NCBI GenBank assembly: GCA_900208305.1
Contig: OAPG01000019.1
Location: 186,001-250,000, forward strand
DNA: 64,000 nucleotides
Source: Melanopsichium pennsylvanicum
Taxonomy: Eukaryota > Basidiomycota > Ustilaginomycetes > Ustilaginales
Reading direction: 5' to 3'
The stretch's first letter is position 1, and every line of letters starts with the position of its first letter. The translations under genes were made by a program, and so were the position numbers. Below are positions 9,107 through 18,700 of this stretch, one piece after another. The notes under the pieces are model-generated. The model saw nothing but the letters and a program-made list of their open reading frames with translations, did not search any database and was not told the DNA's origin.

Positions 9107-10963
9107 ATGCTCGCTCCAAAGAGTACACACAAGCGTAAACGTAGCTCAACGCGCTCCGACAAAGCACGCAAACTCGGTCGCTCGAGATGGATTGTCAATG
9201 TAATACCTTGTCATTCAGCATCACATTCCAGTACTCGTCCAGCAGTGTCATCACCAGCTAGTGCTTCAACTTGTCCAAATCTGAATCAGCGACTAGACAG
9301 CCTCATTCATTCTCATCCTTTCAATCGATCCCTCGAGCTCATCCTTCCACTCTCCTCACCCAACGCTGTTTCGGAAATCACAACACCACTTCCAACAAGT
9401 GTGCAATTCCTCATTCACAAGCTACAACAACTCACCTCAACACACACATCTTATAGAGCTCGTATCCCGCTTAGCCTTTTCTTGGATCCCATGTTTATAA
9501 CAGCATATATCAAGACTGGTTCTTTAATTGCCCTTACCCACCAGTCAGACGCGCCAGGATTCAGCGCAGGTTTGCAAGATTCAGCGTGCATCGATGGTCA
9601 GGGAACACTTGTACTCTCGCTTTGCAAAGACACCTACCAAACTTTAGGCCTCACCGGAAGCGCGAGTCACTTTTCTCGCTTATCCTCCGGGCGCGCTGCA
9701 GACAGAACTAGCGGTCCTGATTCTCGCTTCATCGTAGAGCTCCCTCTACTATCTCCTTCGTTCGTGCCTGGCAAGAAAGGTTATCAGAAAGTACTCGATC
9801 GACTCCGAGCATGGGATCAATCGCGAGCTACAGCTCTAAATACGCACCAGACCATTGCACAAACGCATGCAAGCTCCAACATTACAGCTGCACATGGACC
9901 CGTCACCAGCCAACATGCTACATGGGATATGCTCTTTGTCTGGTCACCTAGCCGAATGCACACTGACCTAGTCGGCGCGCCAACTTTATCAAGTTCTGTT
10001 AACGAGATTCGCTTTCCAGACCATCTAGTGAGCGCCCAACATGTAGAAACAATCAAACTACAACCAATACAACCCATCGTCACAGACTCGGTATGGATTC
10101 CGAATCTAACACAACACCCCCTAGCCCATCCATGGAGGGAAAACGAAAGGCATTTCACTGAACTCGAGCCAGCCATTCACCTCTCATCCGACAGCATGGC
10201 TACTTGGTGCGAGTACCAGGATGGACTGCAGCAAGCAATCGAATGGGCGGGTCTAGCCTCACTCGGAGCCAATTCATTGCGTACATTCACCAGGCCCGAT
10301 TCCACTTGCGTATACACCCCTCCATCGCCATCATCACCTGGAAGGACTGTCAAGCTCAGCTGGTCAGCACCGGATAACAAATCCACTTTAATCAGTCCAC
10401 TTCTTGTTTCCATCATCGTTAACCAAGTGAATGGATTCATTGCAGATTCGAAGAGAGATTCCTCTCCAATTTTAGAAAACGAGAATGTTGAATGGGCGAC
10501 ACTCTCGTGTGCAGGTTTTCCTCATGCACCTTTGACTTGGAGAGCAAAAGTAGCATTTAGCTCGGTGTATGGTGGAAAAGATGTAACTGATAAAAAAGTT
10601 AACTCATTTCTCAAGAAGAGTGTGGATCAATTCATGACAGATTTCAGTTCTTCCGAAGAAGAAGAAGAAGAAGAAGAAGAGCAAGATAGCGATGATTGGA
10701 TTGACATTGATGAAGGATTCAAATCGAGAAATTCGAGGGAGAAAAAGAAGAAATCCAAACGAAATATTGAAAAGAATAAGTCGGAACACACTTTTACTCC
10801 CAATACGGGCGAATCTGGTTGGGTTTCGTTCTGTTTACCCAAGCATGTAAAACAAAATGTACAGCATTCATCCACTCAAGTAGAAGCAGATTCATCATCT
10901 GTAGCGGATCAGTTTGGTCGATGGGTGGTGGTTGAACTTGTTGGTACAGATACCCGTTCATGA
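9107..10963 (+). CDS. Ribonuclease P/MRP protein subunit Rpp40-like
   Basis: 618 residues. Rpp40 is a protein subunit of nuclear RNase P and RNase MRP, acting in tRNA 5' processing and rRNA maturation. The supporting blocks are an LSLFLDPMFITAYIKTGSLIALTH segment (about residues 122-146), matching the human block that ends in FVKKGSCCALTY, and GTLVLSLCKDTYQTLGLTG (about 167-185), matching the family's KLILSLDKDTYEETGLQG. After these comes RFIVELPLLSPSF, matching RFIVKIDLLS. The basic N-terminus (KRKRSS) may be nuclear targeting. A (GAA)n-coded glutamate run and a Lys-rich stretch at about 515-565 form a charged, low-complexity insertion near the C-terminus. The gene is longer than the human protein of about 360 residues but typical of basidiomycete extensions. 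It converges on RPB7, with 171 bases between the stop codons. Confidence 0.8.
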   Translation: MLAPKSTHKRKRSSTRSDKARKLGRSRWIVNVIPCHSASHSSTRPAVSSPASASTCPNLNQRLDSLIHSHPFNRSLELILPLSSPNAVSEITTPLPTSVQFLIHKLQQLTSTHTSYRARIPLSLFLDPMFITAYIKTGSLIALTHQSDAPGFSAGLQDSACIDGQGTLVLSLCKDTYQTLGLTGSASHFSRLSSGRAADRTSGPDSRFIVELPLLSPSFVPGKKGYQKVLDRLRAWDQSRATALNTHQTIAQTHASSNITAAHGPVTSQHATWDMLFVWSPSRMHTDLVGAPTLSSSVNEIRFPDHLVSAQHVETIKLQPIQPIVTDSVWIPNLTQHPLAHPWRENERHFTELEPAIHLSSDSMATWCEYQDGLQQAIEWAGLASLGANSLRTFTRPDSTCVYTPPSPSSPGRTVKLSWSAPDNKSTLISPLLVSIIVNQVNGFIADSKRDSSPILENENVEWATLSCAGFPHAPLTWRAKVAFSSVYGGKDVTDKKVNSFLKKSVDQFMTDFSSSEEEEEEEEEQDSDDWIDIDEGFKSRNSREKKKKSKRNIEKNKSEHTFTPNTGESGWVSFCLPKHVKQNVQHSSTQVEADSSSVADQFGRWVVVELVGTDTRS

Positions 10964-10975
10964 TTCTCAATCACA

Positions 10976-10999
10976 CATATACACACACACACACACATT
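10976..10999. repeat. (CA)n microsatellite in the RPP40-RPB7 gap
   Basis: A short AC dinucleotide run immediately downstream of the RPP40 stop codon, in the convergent 3' region. Confidence 0.85.
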
Positions 11000-11134
11000 T
11001 TCTTGTTTCTTCTTTTATTTTATTTCATTTATTTATGGGATAGCATGTATGTATACAGTACAATTGTTGCCCTTTATTCGAGTGATAAGTAGAGAGCAAA
11101 TTCTGTTTGTTTGTTTGTTTATTTGATTGATTTT

Positions 11135-11647
11135 TTAGTCAAAAGGACCAAGATAATCCTCCTTCATAGTTGCAATAGCAAAGATCTCATTCGCATCTAC
11201 CCTTGTACCCACAATTTTGATCCTAACTTTCCTACCTTTGACCAACCTATCGCTTGCACTTACAAATTCTGGCGGATTCGACTCGGGTTGATACTTGTAC
11301 TCTATAGGTATCAAGTGACTTGAAACAAAGATGTTCAAAGGTCCTACTTGAGCGAAAAAACCCATCTTATTCACGTTTGTGATCTTTGCATCCATAACTT
11401 CACCTTTGAAAGGTTTAAGAACAACAGCTTGATAAGTAGAGTTGAATTCAGCAAGACCAGATCCAGGAATCACTTTTCCTTGTCCAACATCAATCATTCC
11501 AACCACTTTGATAATGTAGCCGTATTTGCCAGTACATGTACCTTCCACATCATCGCGTAGCTTCTGGTTGAGGAATTCAACCATCGAAGGGCCAAAGTAG
11601 GAAGGGTGAAGCTCGGTTTTGTGAGTGAGGTATTTGAGGAAGAACAT
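11135..11647 (-). CDS. RPB7: RNA polymerase II subunit Rpb7
   Basis: 170 residues, the normal family length. Rpb7 forms the Rpb4/Rpb7 stalk of RNA polymerase II and contacts the nascent RNA. The start was placed at [19 protein letters not shown], which aligns with the yeast N-terminus MFFIKDLSLNITLHPSFFG; the open frame upstream has no ATG. Following blocks are [38 protein letters not shown] and the S1/OB-fold part [14 protein letters not shown], then NPPEF and a C-terminal [10 protein letters not shown], all diagnostic. No intron is needed. An out-of-frame ATG 17 bases upstream (minus strand, near 11664) would overlap the start if it were transcribed. Confidence 0.96.
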   Translation of the reverse strand: MFFLKYLTHKTELHPSYFGPSMVEFLNQKLRDDVEGTCTGKYGYIIKVVGMIDVGQGKVIPGSGLAEFNSTYQAVVLKPFKGEVMDAKITNVNKMGFFAQVGPLNIFVSSHLIPIEYKYQPESNPPEFVSASDRLVKGRKVRIKIVGTRVDANEIFAIATMKEDYLGPFD

Positions 11648-12304
11648 TTTGGTGATGAAACCATATATCCAAGCAAGATGCACGAGATTGTAGACGCAAC
11701 AACCAAATGTGTGTAGAGATATAGATACTATCCGAAACGGTAGACGTGTTTCGAATCCAGCACTGTTTGACCGAGGTGTGTCGTATTGACGCTAGGTATC
11801 ACCCTGCGCTTGGTTTGACTCGCTCTTGGTTGCAAGCAGAAGCACTGATCGTGCGTACGTACGGATGGCAACCAACACAAAAGAGTAGATAGAAGATGGT
11901 GCCGAGTCCGATGCTAAGATAGTGGGACCACGAGACAAAGGTGGTGAGATATTAAAATAGAAACGATGAGAATGCAGAGCAATTATATCTTCTCCACCCG
12001 AAAAAACCATGGATCAGTGCGCTGTTTTGCGGGTCACGTGTGCGCCCCATTTATTTGAAATAAAGCAAAGTGTGACGTTTTGAACCCTTAAAGTAATATG
12101 AAAGTAATATGAAATTAATATGAATGCTTACTTTGCTTCTCTCTAACTCAGCCTTATTCTTGACTTTTTTTTTGTCTCTGCATCCTTGGATCCCATTCTT
12201 GTCAACATCAGAATCGTCGTCGTCATCATCATTAAGCCCAACTTGAATCACTTTGATAACTCTTCATCATTGAATCAGCACCACAAGTGTAAATCAAGCC
12301 AATC
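11648..12304. promoter_or_regulatory. Divergent region RPB7 / RTF2
   Basis: 657 bases between two divergently transcribed essential-type genes. It contains three imperfect tandem copies of a TAATATGAA unit near 12092-12122 and a GTACGTACG palindromic string near 11855. No coding frame is supported. Confidence 0.5.
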
Positions 12305-13302
12305 ATGGTAAGTGGTCATCTTGATTTACAGTGTTCACACTCAAGCAAAACCACCAGCTACTGACTGACTCTCTCAAATTATTCCCTTGTTATCACCTCG
12401 TGTTCATGTAGGGCAACGATGGAGGCAGTATATCCAAACGAGATGAGATGGTTCGCACCAAAGTTACATTTGAAAAAATTGATCCAGACTTGGTGCGTCA
12501 ATCACTTTGGACACAATGTTCTCTATCTCGTGCTACTCTCTCTCCACCCGTTGTATCATGTCCCTTAGGCAAGCTTTACAACAAGGATGCTGTTATCTCC
12601 CACCTCTTATCCCGTCATTCTTCTTCCTCTTGTTCTACATCTAACGCGGCCAAAGCGGTGGATCCAATCCCACACATTCGCGCACTCAAAAACATCATTC
12701 ATCTCAATTTGGCTACAAATGCGCTATACAAACCTTCAACATCAGGTGGCCAAGCTTTTGAAAACAAGCCAGGTACGAGCGTTTATCCATTCGCCTGTCC
12801 TCTTAGTGGAAAACAGATGGACGGCAAACAACGATTTGTTTATGTAGCTTCTTGTGGTTGTGCAATGAGCTACACTGGTCTTCGTACCACTGTTTCCACA
12901 GAGCACAGCAGCAAAGACGACAGGGTAGACCAAAGATCATGTCCAGTGTGTGGAAAACGTTTCAATGCAACCGGGGTTTTGACCAAAGGAAACAATTTTG
13001 ATATTGTAGCAGCAATGGTAGCAGGGAGTGACGTGATTACGATCAATCCAACCAAGCAAGAGGAAGAGGTGATGAGGGAATGCATGGAAAAGGTACGTTC
13101 AGAAAAAGCAACATCTAATAAGCACAAGAACAAGCGGAAAAAATCAAATAGCAAATCATCAGAAACAACATTCGACAACCAAAGAGATGGGCAAAACAAA
13201 TCGGAGAACAACAACAACAAGAGAACAAGAGAAGAGAGTAAAGCACAAACACAAGAGCCAAAAATCGCTCCTGTTGCTGCTGTTGCTGCTTTTGACGTCT
13301 GA
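12305..13302 (+). CDS. RTF2: Replication termination factor 2 (Rtf2)
   Basis: Predicted join of 12305-12307 and 12412-13302, giving 297 residues. Rtf2 acts at stalled replication forks: in fission yeast it stabilises programmed fork arrest, and it carries two degenerate RING/U-box-like modules. The start ATG sits directly before GTAAGT; splicing to the AG at 12410-12411 adds GNDGGSISKRDEMVRTK, which restores the family N-terminus (MG.DGG..P.R.ELV). Module one is CSLSRATLSPPVVSCPLGKL followed by YNKDAVISHLL. Module two contains CPLSGKQMDGKQRFVY, a CGCAMS segment and CPVCGKRFN. The C-terminal 80 residues are a Lys/Ser/Asn-rich basic tail with a likely nuclear signal (KNKRKKS). An alternative without the intron would start at 12448 and lose the conserved N-terminus. 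Confidence 0.9.
12308..12411 (+). other. RTF2 intron 1 (directly after the ATG)
   Basis: 104-base GTAAGT...TAG intron. Its removal joins the bare ATG to GGC AAC GAT and recovers the conserved Rtf2 N-terminus. Placement is by eye, without transcript data. Confidence 0.88.
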
Positions 13303-13860
13303 ACTGGTTTGCAGAGCACACTAGAGTTTGCAAAGTAACGTACAAACCCAAGTGTATATATAGCTGTAGTTATTACGCTGCGTCACCTACACATTCCTTC
13401 AAACGTCTACAACCTCATGAATGTGAATCGGCCACCATACCTACTAATACTACTACAACTACTACTACTCAACTATTCTACATGTCCAATTTCACACTCA
13501 AAACTCACAACGCCTCTTTACCCCTTTTGAACACCAAACGCTACGCTACGTTGACTGTCGTACCACTCCTTCCTCTCTATGTTTCTCTTTCTTCTTATGA
13601 GGAGTTGAATGATTACGACTGTACTTGAACGATGGCGGTTGGATAGCGAGTTATATATTCAGGGAAACCATCGAACACGAGACGTTTTGTGTGATTGGTG
13701 TGGAACTTTTTTCTTCTTCTTGAAATTGTGTTGGTTATTGCGAATGACAGCCAAATGAAAACAAACAAAAAAGATGATGAACAAAGCTTGTAGCAATTGT
13801 GCTGAGCATTTGTAGACCAGAGAGAAACAAGATCTCCCTTTTTTCTTTTTTTTTCTTTTT
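13303..13860. other. Convergent 3' region RTF2 / COX9
   Basis: 558 bases holding the 3' ends of two convergent genes. There is a (CTA)n-like stretch near 13444-13472 and T-rich runs near 13834-13861. No gene was recognised. Confidence 0.55.
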
Positions 13861-14208
13861 TTACTCGGATCGCTCAGACTGGAGCTTTGCATAGAAAGCG
13901 TCACGACGGGAGACAGAAGGAATATGAACGCCGTACCTGCAATTCCATTCCATTTGCAACATGAATCCAATGGGAACAGACATGAGGGTCAGTAACCAAA
14001 AGTGCTGACTTTTTCATTTTCATTTTTTTTTGGGGGGAATAACTCGAGTGTCATAGAGTGCAATAATGCTTTTTTTTTGGGTGTAAGGTGAGTGTACGTA
14101 CCAGTAACCGTAACCGAGAGCGGTACCACCTCCAAGAGCGACGGTCAAGTCAAGGATAAGTCGCTTGCGCAACTTTCCAGTGATAGCGGGGATAGATCCG
14201 ACGGGCAT
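13861..14208 (-). CDS. COX9: Cytochrome c oxidase subunit VIIa (Cox9)
   Basis: Predicted complement of the join 13861-13936 and 14102-14208, giving 60 residues, the normal size for this inner-membrane complex IV subunit. Exon 1 encodes MPVGSIPAITGKLRKRLILD and a single membrane helix ending in GYGYW; it aligns with yeast Cox9 (PITGTIKRRVIMD...). Splicing at GTACGT (minus strand, from 14101) to the GCAG ending at 13937 restores YGVHIPSVSRRDAFYAKLQ, matching the yeast pattern of a Gly-His step followed by a REKFYAEL-type C-terminus. Without splicing, the frame reads into an unrelated basic tail. A GCAG acceptor-like signal with an upstream CTAAT lies three bases before the ATG, so a further 5' leader intron is possible. 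Confidence 0.88.
13937..14101 (-). other. COX9 intron
   Basis: 165-base GT-AG intron on the minus strand, phase 2, inside the TGG codon of the helix-end GYW. It was chosen because only this donor/acceptor pair joins both halves in frame with the Cox9 family. An alternative donor three bases downstream breaks the frame. Confidence 0.85.
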
Positions 14209-15715
14209 ATCTGCAATGAACGAGCGTTGAAGCGATTAGAATTTGAATTGGATTGTAACAAGTAGCAAGAGATTTAGAGAACAGAGGGGTCGAATCAAAA
14301 TACAGGTCAATAACGGTATTGCTTGGAGAGAATCAGATGCGAGTGTTGGTGGGTCCGAAAGGTGGCGATTGTTGGTAACAGCTTTGCAGGGTCGTTCATG
14401 GTTTGAAAAGAATGATGAATTGATACGCACTGTGACGATGAATCTCAAAGATGAAAAAAAGGTTCTAGAGAAGATGATGGTGTGGAGAAGATCGATGATC
14501 AGGTAGGTACAAGCTGCACAAGTTTGCTGATCGTGACGAGACGGGTGACTCTCACTCCCTCTCTCTCTCTCTCTCTCTAAGTTTGGGATTGGAAATTCAG
14601 CGGACCCGAACAGGAGCATAAATCAGAAGGCTCCCCGATTTTGAAAGATCTCAGAGGCTCAAATTTCAACAACACCTCAATTCAATTTCCCGCTTCCACC
14701 CGCCAGACTCGAGTCTAACACACAATTTTGAAATTTTGAATGGTTACGGTTGTTTGTCGGCCGTATCAAGTCGAATGTCTGCGATGGTCATGCACTCAAG
14801 AGCCGCACACATTTCACATGAATGATTTGACTACCCCATACTGCCAACACTGCTAGACAGCCAGATCAAAGCCGATGTTGCAGAGCAAAGAAGCACAAGC
14901 GAGAAGAAGCTATCAATAATCTTGGAGAGTTGACAAGGAGAGAAAGAGTCTGTCTAGCTCAATCACATGAATGAGAAAGTCAAATTTAAGGGTCGCGATG
15001 GGATCATCGTGCTTTGGTGTGAGAGGTGGCAGAAGGCGAGCTGTGTGATTGTGATTTGTCTGTGGCTGTGGAAAATAATGTGGCATCAGCTGAGGTACCA
15101 AAGAAAGAGACGAATCGAATCTCGGATGAATCCCGCACTGAGATCGTAAGGCCCTTCTTGATTGCGTGCGTGTGCGTGCGTGTGCGTGCACGGTCTATCT
15201 TTCTCGACTTAAGCGTCCGGAAGAGAAGCGGGCTGCCGCCTCTGTGTTTCTCCACACATAAACAGACGCAAAGGGCTGAGTGATTGAGTGTGTGAGTGTG
15301 TGAGCATAACAGCAGCAGCATCTCAGTTCGGCTCAATTGAATTAATTAATCCATTTGCGCTCTGCTGCTTTGCCCTTTTGACCTTGACTTTGATCACAGA
15401 AAGCGGTTTCTTGTTCCCCTCACACCATTCCACAACCTCTTTCCACAACCGATTCTGTCTCAAAACATCACCAACATCGCCCTTGCCCATCACCATCACG
15501 CTCAGCCGTCTCCATACATCTAGGCCCAATCATATATCAACGTCGGCCGAGACGCATTCCTACATCTTGACACAATCATCAAATTGGCCCCATTGGACCC
15601 AACATCCTCTCTCTCTCTTTTGGGCCTATTTCGCAAAATAGTGTTCGCATCCCTCGTCATATCCGCTTGAGATCAGCGCGAGGGCTCGTCCTCCTTTCTC
15701 CATCCATTCTTCGCC
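14209..15715. other. Divergent region COX9 / SLA1
   Basis: 1.5 kb with no supported coding frame. Visible elements are a (CT)n run near 14549-14578, a GTGCGTGC-type repeat near 15164-15190 and a GAGTGTGT repeat near 15284-15304. From about 15400 to 15715 the plus strand is pyrimidine-rich, as in a leader for SLA1. Base composition rises in GC across this interval. Confidence 0.55.
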
Positions 15716-18700
15716 ATGGCTTACGTAGCGCTCTGCAAGGCGCTCTACGACTACGTAGCACAGGCAGAAGACGAGCTCAACTTCTCCGAGGATGACTACC
15801 TCTACATTCTCGAATCCGACGATCCCGAGTGGTGGAAGGCCAAACTTCGTCGTCTCAACGACGATGGCACACCCATTCAGCACGATTCAGACGAGGGCAC
15901 CGTGGGTCTTGTACCAGCCAACTATGTTGAAGAAGCAGAACCCTTGCGTCTCAGCCGTGCCCTATATGACTACCAAGCCCAGACAGAAGACGAGTTGTCC
16001 ATGGCAGAAGATGAGCTTTTCCGAATTTACGAATCTGATGATGTATGGCTTCTAGTCAAGAAACAGGGCAACGATCCACTCAGTGGAGGCGAAGGAAGGC
16101 TTGGCTACGTCCCTGCCAACTACGTCGATGAAGCAGAAGCCGTTGACACAGGCGCTGCTCCCGTCGTTCAGGACGAATACGTAGAGCAACAAGACGAACA
16201 AGACAACAACGAAGACGACGACGACCAAGACGTCACCGCCGATGGTGCCGCCATCCCACAGATCCAGCTTCCTCATACAGCATACATCGGCAAAGGCGAC
16301 GAAATCAAAATGTGGCCCGTCTCAGCTCTAGATAGCAAGAAGAAGAAGAAAAAGGGTACGCTCGGCATCGGTAACGCCTCGCTCTTCTTTGCTTCCGAAA
16401 GCGACAAGACTCCCGTTCAAAAGATCAGCGTCCTCCACATCGCCAGCCATTCACTCGAAAAGAAGTGCCTCCGTCTCCAACTCTCGCCCGAAGCCGGTCT
16501 CTCTGATAGCACCATGGAATTCCACGCCGGATCCAAAGACGCCGCCAGCGAGATTGTCAACAAGATCGAGGCTAGCAAAGCAAACGCCCTCACCGCCTCC
16601 GTTGCGCATCCTTCGCCTGCCACTGCAACTCCGGTTGCCCCTGCAGCTGCGACTGTTCCTACTAGTGCACACATTCCATTGCCGCCGCCTCCTCCCCCCG
16701 CACCGCCCGCCCCAGGTGCAACAGCATTGCCTCCTCCTACACGCACTGCCGGCGCCATCCTGCCACCACCCATCCGCAAGACCGTGTCCTTTCAATCGCA
16801 AGCCACTGCTACACCCGAACCAAACGACGACGAGCACGGTATTGCCTTGTACGACTTTGAAGCCCAGGGCGATGATGAGCTCACCGTGGCTGAGAACGAG
16901 CACCTCATCATTCTCGAAAGGGAGAACGACGACTGGTGGAAAGTCAGGAACGATGCTGGCCAAGAAGGCGTGGTTCCCGCGAGCTATGTTGAAGCTTCTG
17001 ATGCACCAGTTGCCGGCGCTGGCTCTACTACTTCAGCCGCTGCTTTGGCAGCACAACGACAGCAGCAGCAGCAGCGGCAGCAGCAGGCTGAGGAAGAGGA
17101 GGAGCGGCGTCGTCAAGAGGAAGACGAGGCTGCGGCTGTTGCCGAAGCCGAGCGTCAGCGCGAAGCTGCCGAGATCGCAGCTCGTCGTCAGCGAGACGCC
17201 GAGGAGCGCCAGGAGCGTGAAGAAAAGGAGAAAACACGAAGAGATGCACTCAAAGCACAGCCTGCACCAGCACCTCCCAGACTCACCCAGCGACCCAGTA
17301 CCACCGAAGCCAGCCGCGCTGCCAAGAACGTCTCTATTCCACAGGGCCGCAGTGCACCCGAGCGACCCAAGGATGGCGGTGGACGTTCTAAGCCTTCGCC
17401 CACCAACACGCGCATGTGGACCGATCGCACCGGTGCATTCAAGGTCGAAGCCGAGTTTCTCGGTTTCAACCAGGGCAAGATCCGTTTGCACAAGATGAAT
17501 GGCGTTGTCATCGAAGTCGCCGTCGAAAAAATGTCGAACGGCGACATTGCGTTCCTTGAAGACATTACTGGCAAGAAGCTCAACCCCACCGACGAAGAGA
17601 TCGCAGCTTCCACCGCACGTCGACGAGAGCGTGAGCAAATGCGTCAGTCAAGCCGATCTTCTGCCTCGGCTGCAGGCGGTATGTCGCGAGAAGAACGGGA
17701 ACGTGAGCGCGAGCGTCGCAAGGAGAAGGAGCGAGAGCAACGTCATCGCGAAAAGTCACGATCCGGTCCCAAACGCAATGTGGACTGGTTCGAGTTCTTC
17801 CTCGCCGCCGGTGCTGACGTGGATGATTGCACCCGCTACGCCAGCTGTTTCGAGCGAGAGCAGATTGACGAGACCGTGCTTCCTGACCTTGACCCTGCCA
17901 CGCTTCGAAGCATGGGTTTGCGCGAAGGCGACATCATCCGAGTCACCAAATTCATCGACCGAAAGTACCGACGAGACAAGTCGCACACTTCGTCTTCGCG
18001 TGCTTCGGGCAAAGCAAATGCCAACACTGCGGCTGAGCTCGAGAGGCAGATCAAGGCGGACGAGGAGCTCGCGCGCAAGATGCATGAGCACGAGAGCTCG
18101 TCTCGCCGTGGCGACTCGGTCAGCCCTGCACCACCCCAGCTTTTCTCCGGTCCTGACGGAACGCTCAAGAATAACACTCGTCGAGGTAGGCCCACCCCCA
18201 AGAACACGGGCGGAAGCAATGTGGATGCTGCTTCGTTGGCTGCTGCTTCCGAGTCGCTGGCGCGCACCACATCGCCTCCCACGCGTACTGAAACGGTGAG
18301 CCCTGCGATAGCTCCTAAGCGTACTGGCTCTTCGCTCGCCAACGGATTTGACGACGATGCTTGGACGCCGCGACCTCCGAGTACCAAGCCCGCAACTCCA
18401 GCCAGGCCCACCATTGCCTCTCCAGCACCTTCTGCTACTGCCGCACCACCGGCACCCACAGCGCCGCCTGTTCCCGTTGCAGTCGCAGCTGCTTCGCCTG
18501 CTTCGCCTGCACCGGCGGACCCCAACTCGGCGCTTTTCGAGAAGCTCGCTGCGATGAAGCCTCCTTCTGCCAGTGCAAGTCCACGCCCTGGTGCGAGTCC
18601 ATCGCCCGGCTCGTCTTTTCTGGGTCAGACGCAAATGTACAACCCCAACGTGGCTCGCGGACCTTTTGCGCCTGTTCCGGCCAACCAAGGCTTGTTGCAA

